NCBI GenBank assembly: GCA_963989385.1
Contig: OZ022508.1
Span: 28,046,166 to 28,110,165 of the forward strand
From: Ctena decussata
Taxonomy: Eukaryota; Mollusca; Bivalvia; Lucinida; Lucinidae
Length of the DNA stretch: 64,000 bases
Direction of reading: 5' to 3'
Shown in pieces: positions 60,101 through 64,000 of this stretch. Position numbers and translations under genes: made by a program. Under the pieces are notes generated by a model that saw only the letters and a list, made by a program, of their open reading frames with translations, was not told where the DNA came from and searched no databases. Every line of letters begins with the position of its first letter. The stretch's first letter is position 1.

Positions 60101-63100
60101 AACCTTTCAGTTCTACAGAATTATGATTTTGTTATGTATATGAGAAAAATTAAGATGAGCAGTTCCAAAATCGTCTACTTCTCACCAATTTTGAAAAAAA
60201 ATTAATAACAGGAATGCCTTATGCATTTGGGAGCAAACGAACTATAACAAATTTGACCCACCTTTGCTCATGATGCTGTCTGATTCCATCTATATGTCTC
60301 TTAGCTGCTCTGTCAGGTAGAGTAACTTTCCTTGGAGATCTTTGCTTTCCTGTCTTCTTAGCTTGAGGTGGGTGAGGTACTTTAACTTCTTCTTCTGGAG
60401 GAGGAATCTGACTGACTGAAGTAAAAGTGGTCTCTTCTTCCACTGCAAATGAATGAAAACTTAGATTAGTAAAGTTATATAGAGCAAACATGAATTCTCA
60501 TTTTGACGCTTTTGTGAGTCATACAGAAATAATAGTTTTATGGCTACCTTTGTACTTAACCATACCACATCTTGAAATGCATAAAAATAACATAGATCCA
60601 AATTCAAGAAAATACAGAATTAAGCTGATTAAATGAATAAGGAAAACTGAACTTTTACAGATGGTTCAACTGACACAGGATTAAAGAAAAAATGGGCAAA
60701 TATATATGTTCTGATCAATGACAAATTTAAATACACATACATGCTACAATTGAGATTTCAAACAAACATACAGCAAAGAAATCGGACTGAAAAGAGAAAA
60801 CATTTGTCATATTTTTTGGAAAAGTTTGAATCAAGTCTTCAGTTTACATCTTTTTATGTTCAACTCAGCTGAATACAACAAATACAACAGTTACTCAGAT
60901 GAATGCAAACTGGAAAGCTGTGCAATTAGACCTTTGCCTCAACCACTTTTATTTGTTACCTGCATTCATGTGCCAAATTAAAGTTCATGAAAATAAAGTC
61001 CAACATGATTCACATCAAAATGCATTTCCATGTATGCAAATCTATATATTTAGTATGGATGTCTATAACTGAGCCGCGACATGACAACACCAACAATGTG
61101 GCAATGCGCCCAGTGCAGATTCAGATCAATAAAGTTTATGCTAAGCTGAGTTGAGCATAAAAAGACCCTAGCTTTTATCAACTTGCTGCCAGGCTTTTCT
61201 AAAGTTTCAATTTGCTGATCTAATTTCCTCCAAAGCTAAAAAAGGAGGGGTGTTATTCAAATCAGAAGGGAAATATTTCTCCCAAACTCTAAACATTATT
61301 TGTGCTCTGATAAACATTTTTGAAACTTAAGAAGCAGCTTACCTCTGTCTGTGGCAGTTGACTTTTCCTGAGTTAAAGTCTTGTCAGACACTTCTGAAGG
61401 CACTAAAGGCTCTGCTGGAGGATGTGGGGCCATTACCATGACAGGATAAGGATAAGAATAAGCCATTGGATAACCCACATGCTGGACACCTTGCTGCATT
61501 GGTAAACCTTTTAGGTCTGGCACTGATGTTTGTGGCATCTGTTGATATTCTGATGAAACAACAGGCATAACATAGTTTGGCGTAACTGTCGTTCCAAAGC
61601 TGATGTTAGCAGAAAACTGCTGAGCTTGAGAATATGTTGGTGGGGGATGAGATGGTGGGTGAGGTACCTGAACTGTTTCTGGTGACACTGTACTTTGTGG
61701 TGATACTGCCATGTCGCCATGTTCCACTGAAGAGCCAACAAGACTGCTTATAAACTGTGGTGGTACAGGTGCATTTTTGAACTTCTGAGAAACAGAAATG
61801 GAATGGGCCATAGACACTGAAGATGATACTGGTACTGGTGTGACTCCATAATTAGATGGATAAAAGTGGCTCATAGGTAAACCATGTGGGCTCACTGGCA
61901 CACCATGTGGGCCCAATGGCACACCATGTGAATTGATAAATGCGTCATTTGTCATACCATGTGGAGTGACTGGAATTCCATGTGGGGTAATTTGCACTGC
62001 ATGAGGGGACATTGGTATTCCATTTTGTAGTTCATGTGGAGACATCGGTGCTCCATAGCTATTTAGTGGTATTCCATGTGGAGTTAGTGGGACTCCCTGA
62101 TTAGAAAACAATATACCCTGCTGATTCACTTGCCCTCCATGGGGACTCTCTGGAACCACTGAATGTTCACTGTACTTGTCAGGATACATCCCATAAGCTT
62201 GCTTGTATATTTCATCTGCTGAAAACATAACATTTCTTGACACAATTACCTGTTCATAGTTTTTGACAGAACTGCTTGCAGGTGCTTCAGCGGCTTCTGC
62301 TTTTATTTCAGGCTTCTTGGTAGGCTGTTTGTTCAATTTATCCTGATAAATATTGTAAGGTTCATGTTTTGGCCTGTTTAATAATGTTCTTGGAGAACCA
62401 TTAACATCTGAAAGATTCAATTCTGGGACAGTCTTTTTTGCAATACTTGCTGTATTAGAGGAATTAGCATCATCTGTATTGTCTGGAGTCTTCTGTTTGT
62501 AAGCAGGATTAGATGTGAGTTTCTGTCTTGGTTCCTTTTTCTTCAAGACATGTTCTCCTATCATCTCATGAACTGCCTCAGCATCATTTCTTGGAGTAAA
62601 ATCTTCTGATCTGCTTGAGGTGATCAGTTTCTTTTCCTTTGCTTTTGCTTCGACAACTTTAGAAGTTTGTTCATTCTTAGTACTTATAAATTTTTCACTT
62701 CTGATGCCTGTTTCACTTTTTTCACTTCTGGCAGATATTCTCTCCTGTTGTAAAACATCAATGTCCTTTTTTGACTTTTCAATGAACTCTTTGAATTTTT
62801 CCTCACCAAGAGCATATCTTAACTGTCTGGTCAAAGATTCATTTAGTTTCACACCATGCGTTTCAACAGTAAGATCTTCGTCTGCTTTGCCTGAGTCAGG
62901 TCTATGAGTAGATAATCCAAGATCTGTTAGATCTTGAGACTTTCCAAGCTCAATTTTAGTTGTTTCAAATGAGTCTTTGAGTGATAAATCTGTTTGCCAT
63001 GTGCCATTACTTTGTTTATGTTTGGACTGAAATATATCACCTTCATTTTCCATATCATAATTTAAGTTTTTATTCTCTACTGCAGAATGACTTGTTGGCT

Positions 63101-63887
63101 CTAAATTACTATAAACTGGACTGTCTGGAAATTCAGTTTTAGAATCCTTTCTGAATGGCGCCTGAATCTCCTGCAATATGGAAGTATCATCCTTAACTCT
63201 CTGACCAGGATTACTTTGTTGGCTTCTGAAACTCGACCATATATCATCCTGAACTTGTTTACCTAAAATTTCTTCCTTGGTTGCTTGTATCAATCTTTCA
63301 ACTGTTTCATTATATCCATCATCATAATGTACATGTCTAGCCTGCTTTATTTCATTAGTATCTTTACCACCATTTTCAACATTTGCTGGTTTAAGTTGTT
63401 CCGTTTGCAGTGATTCTTTAAATTCATGTTTGATATTACCTGGGCTGGAAGCATTTTTATTATCATCATCTGCATTAAAGTAAAATGAAGTTGTTTTTAA
63501 ACCTGATGTTTCCTTAACTTGAACGTTTTCTGTTCTGGTATTGGAAGTTCTTCTATTGTCATTCATTTCCTTACTGTAGCCATTTGAAACAGTATCATGT
63601 CTATTGTCACAGTACTTACTATTTTTAATATGAGCTTTATTGTTTAAATCTGAGACAGAAAACTTTCCATTTTCTGAATGATATCCAATGGCTGCATTTT
63701 GAAAGACAACATTTTGTCTCACCAGTTTATCTGGTGGTTCTTTATCTTTTGAGGACGAAATTGCATCTGATGTTTCACATTTTACAGCACTAGCATCTTC
63801 TACTGATGGTTGTTGAGCTGAGGTCTGAAAGTAGGCAAGCCTTTTCTTTCTAAGGTCATCAAGAACTTCAGGTGCTTTTACTTCCAT
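30097..63887 (-). CDS. Giant F-box / leucine-rich-repeat protein, complete 15-exon CDS (2,272 aa)
   Basis: Exons on the minus strand: 63887-61343, 60442-60262, 57384-55062, 53791-53556, 52506-52357, 50643-50498, 41917-41871, 40806-40653, 37528-37365, 35868-35714, 34247-34055, 33029-32824, 32388-32272, 30613-30503, 30187-30097. All junctions are GT-AG, all phases match, and the sum is 6,819 nt ending in TGA. Layout: about 1-850 Ser/Thr/Pro/Gln-rich with Pro-His-Gly repeats at 580-670; charged helical stretch about 890-950; RanBP2/NZF-type zinc finger at 1140-1157; acidic and basic low complexity to about 1875; F-box 1891-1928; about ten AMN1-like LRRs to the end. FBXL proteins are SCF substrate receptors, with the F-box docking Skp1. 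Substrate unknown. The closest named orthologue is not recognised; the F-box and first LRRs recall FBXL2/20 and KDM2. An in-frame TAA precedes the ATG. An internal ATG in exon 5 could start a shorter form. Confidence 0.85.
30503..30613 (-). CDS. FBXL exon 14: LRR
   Basis: Acceptor tttatttcag, donor AAAAG|gttagt. Encodes VSMIANFSAQRLESLRINFL, then SDVTEASLIKLAKHCKR. Phase 2 in and out. Confidence 0.86.
30735..30955. mobile_element. ACAAAACCAACAAAGTGGC-family element, copy 2
   Basis: Ends AGCTGTGACATGAAAA and TGTATCCTGGCTCATGT; interior CTCAGATCAGCCTGGGCATC. In the intron before FBXL exon 14 (transcript orientation). Confidence 0.66.
31094..31237. mobile_element. MITE with ACAGTCAAACCT / AGGTTTGACTGCA ends
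   Basis: Terminal inverted repeat ACAGTCAAACCT at 31095 and AGGTTTGACTGCAT near 31225-31237; interior has AAGCAAGCACCT / AGGTGCTTGCTT arms. Confidence 0.68.
32019..32253. mobile_element. MITE with GGGCCAGTTGTTCAAA ends
   Basis: Left GGGGCCAGTTGTTCAAAACT, right TTTGAACAACTGGGCTC; central perfect hairpin AGAAGCTTTTGCA / TGCAAAAGCTTCT. It ends 20 bp from FBXL exon 13's donor side. A divergent relative lies at about 41578-41840. Confidence 0.7.
32272..32388 (-). CDS. FBXL exon 13: LRR
   Basis: Acceptor ctgtttcag, donor AGAAG|gtatgg. Encodes SIDLCGCKNITDSSIRALVN followed by TCTNLRHIDISSTSCTHR. Confidence 0.87.
32824..33029 (-). CDS. FBXL exon 12: LRRs
   Basis: Acceptor gttttccag, donor ATCAG|gtaatg. 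Encodes LTDSSIAQLSSSLGRVETLD, LRGCKQLKDNCIRRVVKNC and LKHLSLANCPNITDVSILEI. Reading on upstream into the intron only translates a palindromic MITE (33063-33270). Confidence 0.88.
33060..33272. mobile_element. ACAAAACCAACAAAGTGGC-family element, copy 3
   Basis: Ends GGCTGCGACACGGAAAAAAC and TTGTGTCCCAGCTCATGT. It starts 30 bp from the acceptor of FBXL exon 12, so it supplies the region just upstream of that splice site. Confidence 0.66.
34055..34247 (-). CDS. FBXL exon 11: LRRs
   Basis: Acceptor cattcttcag, donor TATAAG|gtaagt. Encodes RLESLCINGCQAVSNDGLET, LRVLEMFGCFNITPRGLQAV and CINLISLHLGQCYK: three AMN1-type LRRs with the LxxLxLxxCxxITDxGL pattern. Confidence 0.88.
34385..34830. mobile_element. 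TIR element with CATCTTTGCAAGCCAAG ends
   Basis: Left end CATCTTTGCAAGCCAAGAGT then ACTAAGTCCAC; right end GTGGACTTAGTAACTTCGGC then TTGCAAAGATG. About 445 bp, in the intron between FBXL exons 10 and 11. Confidence 0.65.
35170..35712 (-). pseudogene. At least four to five degenerate tandem copies of FBXL exon 10
   Basis: Repeated plus-strand words ACTGGTGTC/AATGTG, GCTGCAGCATGTA and CTGTCACCATGTA mark successive copies at about 35170-35290, 35309-35435, 35436-35555, 35556-35655 and a stub to 35712. One copy (35309-35435) still encodes an open frame with HGDRILLAVAARC, like the real HGDSILLHAAARC, and keeps a donor-like CTGTTACAGGTA complement. None has a good acceptor. Confidence 0.75.
35714..35868 (-). 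CDS. FBXL exon 10: LRR
   Basis: Acceptor taatttcag, donor GTAACAG|gtaggt. Encodes ELNISRCSQGALHGDSILL, AARCHNLTHIDTSWCNITD and SGLMAVSNTCNR: two cysteine-type LRRs. Several degenerate copies of this exon sit in the intron immediately 3' of it (35170-35712). Confidence 0.87.
36957..37141 (-). mobile_element. 5'-truncated copy of the same SINE
   Basis: Reverse complement of the body and tail of the SINE at 6493; the tRNA head is missing. Flanked by TACTCTTACAGA at 36945-36956 and 37142-37153. Truncation with a target duplication is the signature of LINE-type target-primed reverse transcription. In the intron between FBXL exons 9 and 10. Confidence 0.83.
37365..37528 (-). CDS. FBXL exon 9: end of F-box and first LRRs
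   Basis: Acceptor cttaattttag, donor CTGAAG|gtatga. Encodes WKYITIKKKTDLDDSCLTEI, then SKRHPVSLALIHCHGDQVT and GLRDMFRECADSLK. The xxHPVSLxL.xC pattern recalls the first LRR of KDM2/FBXL proteins. The intron just upstream contains a 213-bp near-identical tandem duplication reaching almost to the acceptor. Confidence 0.85.
37532..37956. repeat. 213-bp near-identical tandem duplication
   Basis: Copy 1 (37532-37744) and copy 2 (37745-37956) differ by about one base (GAGGGGCTC versus GAGGGTCTC). Copy 1 starts just upstream, in transcript terms, of the AG acceptor of FBXL exon 9. Confidence 0.9.
37978..40370. mobile_element. Long Helentron-like element 1 with four internal units
   Basis: Starts AACAAGAGGGCCATGAGGCC (hairpin AGGGCC-ATGA-GGCCCT), then CGCTCACCTGAG; ends CTCCCCCGGAG hairpin, then CTGAGGTGAGCTAAAAA. 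Sub-terminal CTCACCTGA / CTGAGGTGAG are inverted. About four internal units of 430-450 bp each carry GGGTCAAAGGTCAAAGAATG then ACCTTGACCTCTT (about 38521, 38971, 39419, 39851). The architecture matches pearl/DINE-type Helentron derivatives; no Rep/helicase. Confidence 0.7.
40653..40806 (-). CDS. FBXL exon 8: F-box
   Basis: Acceptor after a T-rich tract (ttctcag), donor TTTAT|gtaagt. Encodes CWQCLPDEILIHIFAYLG, then QSDLTRCAQVCHQFYRVAMD, the core F-box with LPdEiL..IF.yL and the CaqVCr.w-like second half. The conserved W of the motif end is split between this exon (T) and the next (GG). The F-box binds Skp1 in SCF ubiquitin ligases. Confidence 0.88.
41231..41470. mobile_element. GAATTTGCTCC palindromic family, copy
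   Basis: Begins GGGAAGCAACTCTGCCATTT, passes AAGAAATTTACTTTCCAAGA, ends at GTGGCCATTCACCTT. In an FBXL intron. Confidence 0.6.
41871..41917 (-). CDS. FBXL exon 7, small 47-bp exon
   Basis: Acceptor atatttcag, donor GAGATG|gtgagt. Encodes DRITSPRSTYDKYLEM. Flanked by an 8.6-kb intron upstream in the transcript and 1.1 kb downstream. Skipping it would shift the frame. Confidence 0.75.
42077..42290. mobile_element. GAATTTGCTCC palindromic family, copy with perfect hairpin
   Basis: Contains a perfect inverted repeat GAAAGAATTTGCTCC / GGAGCAAATTCTTTC (about 42158-42192) with a 4-base loop. Confidence 0.65.
42748..45079. mobile_element. Long Helentron-like element 2 (divergent)
   Basis: Starts AACAAGACCTGTCGCCAGAT then AGCTCGCCTGAAC; ends with hairpin CCTGAACTTTGTTCAGG then CAAGCTAAAAA. 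Interior units contain TAAAACTTTAACATAAAATT and GACCTTGACCTATAGGTCA. Includes short tandem arrays (AATACGGTTGT x4 at about 43460-43505; CTAATT microsatellite at 43888-43918). Confidence 0.6.
45112..46864. mobile_element. Long Helentron-like element 3
   Basis: Starts AACAAGAGGACCAATGGTCC then TGTAGCTCACCTGA; ends AGCTCACCACAGGTGAGCTAAAAA. Four units of about 450 bp contain ACCATATATGGGCATG, then GGCCATCTTGGTCAAGTGAC. Just before the end is a GAC microsatellite (about 46770-46815). Confidence 0.7.
48399..48605. mobile_element. Palindromic element with TTAACCCT...GCGCCAAAA ends
   Basis: Left end TTAACCCTCAATGCGCCAAA, right end TTTGGCGCTTTAAGGGTTAA. Near the right end is a hairpin with CTCATTATGAG at its centre and stem GGCAAACAGTGTAGAT. 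The hairpin is shared with the GGGGAGAGTCGGG MITEs. Confidence 0.72.
49896..50143. mobile_element. ACAAAACCAACAAAGTGGC-family element, copy 4
   Basis: Best preserved copy: ATGAGCCGCAACATGACAAA at the left, TTTTGTCGTGTCGTGGCTCA at the right, with GCATCTGCCCAGTCTGATCA inside. Confidence 0.75.
50498..50643 (-). CDS. FBXL exon 6
   Basis: Acceptor aatatttag, donor CTACAAG|gtaagt (strong). Encodes a basic segment (RPVSAGLRKSRDRSQGN) and then LYSCVEHRLPWKGIQELLQ, the amphipathic lead-in to the F-box. Phase 2 in, phase 1 out. Confidence 0.82.
50696..50913. mobile_element. GGGGAGAGTCGGGTAA-family MITE, copy 3
   Basis: TA-flanked element 50698-50911 with the same termini and central hairpin, 50 bases upstream (on the transcript) of FBXL exon 6. 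Confidence 0.8.
51099..51437. mobile_element. ACAAAACCAACAAAGTGGC-family element, copy 5 (internally duplicated)
   Basis: Ends AACATGACAAAACCAACAAA and TTGGTTTTGTCATGTCACAG then CTCA. Longer than the others because the TCTGATCAGA-type interior is partly repeated. Confidence 0.68.
51892..52113. mobile_element. Palindromic MITE with GGGGCCGTATTTATCAAA ends
   Basis: Left GGGGCCGTATTTATCAAACA, right TTTTATAAATACGGCCCC; inner arms TTGCTATGCTGTTGCTAAGG and GAAGGAGATTCCCTA pair with their complements around a CTTTTGCAGACTGTTCC centre. Confidence 0.8.
52357..52506 (-). CDS. FBXL exon 5, Ser/Pro-rich linker
   Basis: Acceptor gtttttaag, donor AAAAG|gtatca. Encodes RMSTDTPGPSSDRSEGHD and on to PASADVYK. 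The in-frame Met (52503-52505) could serve as the start of a short F-box/LRR isoform of roughly 510 residues if an internal promoter exists; no promoter evidence was seen. Confidence 0.78.
53556..53791 (-). CDS. FBXL exon 4, basic linker
   Basis: Acceptor ttaagcag, phase 0; donor CTCAG|gtaaca. 78 codons plus 2 bases. Starts EETSRQEESSPERDQ, followed by a Lys/Ser-rich basic segment (GKKGSKGKRPKSSKGKPVKS), a candidate nuclear localisation signal. Confidence 0.8.
54743..54773. repeat. Poly-A tract
   Basis: A run of about 25 A bases in the intron after FBXL exon 3. Confidence 0.75.
54858..55057. mobile_element. 200-bp MITE inserted at the 5' splice site of FBXL exon 3
   Basis: Inverted ends CAGAGCTCTAGATAA and TTATCTAGAGCTCTG, and an inner hairpin TTGTGACC...TCATCTGAAC / GTTCAGATGAGTGGTCACAA. 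Flanked by a 5-bp duplication ATACC at 54853-54857 and 55058-55062; the right copy holds the last exon base and the first four donor bases. Confidence 0.85.
55062..57384 (-). CDS. FBXL exon 3: charged helix, zinc finger, acidic region
   Basis: 2,323 bp, acceptor gtttcag, donor CAG|gtatca. It begins RQEQEDEKLTEAEIVEKQRK, a likely coiled helix, then runs 774 codons without a stop. The zinc finger lies at 56640-56693 with the pattern C-x2-C-x3-N-x6-C-x2-C (ICPEC...N...CTHCG). Near the end is an acidic Ser stretch (GSSDEDDSDPPD), a plausible CK2 target. The first bases of the downstream donor come from a MITE (see findings). Antisense open frames here are shadows. Confidence 0.85.
57879..59879. 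mobile_element. Long Helentron-like element 4
   Basis: Starts AACAAGAGGCCCAAATGGGC then CTGATATCGCTCACCTGG; ends with hairpin GCCCTTCGGGC then CAGGTGAGCTAAAAA. About seven internal units carry TTTTAGTAACGGCAGATGGC then GGCCATCTTGGA. In the intron between FBXL exons 2 and 3. Confidence 0.7.
60262..60442 (-). CDS. FBXL exon 2
   Basis: Acceptor catttgcag, donor CAAAG|gtgggt; phase 1 in, phase 2 out. Encodes an acidic and proline stretch (IPPPEEEVKVPHPP), then the basic KKTGKQRSPRKVTLPDR and the helical AAKRHIDGIRQHHEQR, which runs on into exon 3. Confidence 0.8.
61072..61132. mobile_element. Fragment of the ACAAAACCAACAAAGTGGC family
   Basis: Only the left end remains: TGAGCCGCGACATGACAACA then CCAACAATGTGGCAATGC, in the intron after FBXL exon 1. 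Confidence 0.6.
61343..63887 (-). CDS. FBXL exon 1: initiator and long low-complexity N-terminus
   Basis: ATG at 63885-63887; a stop TAA lies 9 bases upstream in frame. The mRNA exon seems to begin at 63913 after a cttttccag-like acceptor, so a 5' UTR exon lies outside the window. 848 codons plus one base; donor AGAG|gtaagc. Rich in Lys/Glu/Ser/Thr, with an imperfect xPHGxP repeat (genomic 61880-62147) followed by a Pro/Tyr/Gln/Met-rich segment. No catalytic domain or membrane segment recognised; predicted disordered. Confidence 0.85.
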
Positions 63888-64000
63888 GCCTGTTTACTTA
63901 ATTCTGTTCAGTGCTGGAAAGAAAATATTAATACATGTATTAATATTCAGGGAAGCCAAAATTTATGGAGGTACTTTTCTTTTGTTTCTTATATCTCTGC

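Noticed and set aside
30097..63887. Two separate minus-strand genes (N-terminal low-complexity protein and F-box protein)
   Set aside because: All six junctions from exon 1 to exon 7 agree in phase, and no stop with a poly-A signal or new promoter was seen between them. Not fully excluded without cDNA.

Overview
The window is eukaryotic and looks like a bivalve mollusc genome. It is AT-rich, has small exons in kilobase introns with GT-AG junctions, and carries many short palindromic elements, tRNA-derived SINEs, jockey/CR1-type retrotransposon remains and long elements of the AACAAGAGG...CAGGTGAGCTAAAAA type that I associate with bivalves. The species cannot be fixed from sequence alone.

Two protein-coding genes are supported, arranged tail to tail. 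On the plus strand (start beyond the left edge, to 22196) lies a DRAM-family gene, a six-transmembrane autophagy/lysosomal modulator (Frag1/DRAM/Sfk1 family). Exons are at 1794-1942, 7098-7281, either 10960-11090 or 11802-11860, and 22002-22196. The two middle exons are duplicates that fill the same slot in the same phase; including both shifts the frame into a stop, so they look mutually exclusive. They encode long (44 residue, two N-glycosylation sequons) and short (20 residue, none) versions of the last lumenal loop. The final intron holds a 6-kb satellite of a 41-bp unit carrying a GATA motif.

On the minus strand (63887 to 30097) is a complete 15-exon coding region for a 2,272-residue F-box/leucine-rich-repeat protein. 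I joined it by hand: every junction agrees in phase and the sum is exactly 2,273 codons. Two very large exons (61343-63887, 55062-57384) encode a long low-complexity region containing a Pro-His-Gly repeat and one zinc finger with RanBP2/NZF spacing. Seven C-terminal exons encode the F-box and about ten LRRs. Around it are traces of exon-scale change: degraded tandem copies of one LRR exon, a 213-bp near-identical duplication touching a splice acceptor, and a 200-bp MITE whose target-site duplication is the 5' splice site of the largest exon.

The rest is repetitive: TA-flanked MITEs, other palindromic elements, a full SINE with target duplication and a paralogous empty site, a 5'-truncated SINE, mariner and LINE remnants, long Helentron-like elements with internal tandem units rich in nuclear-receptor half-sites, and a 27-bp minisatellite between the genes. 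No prokaryotic features, CRISPR arrays or functional RNA genes were seen. Gene models rest on reading splice sites by eye, without transcript data.
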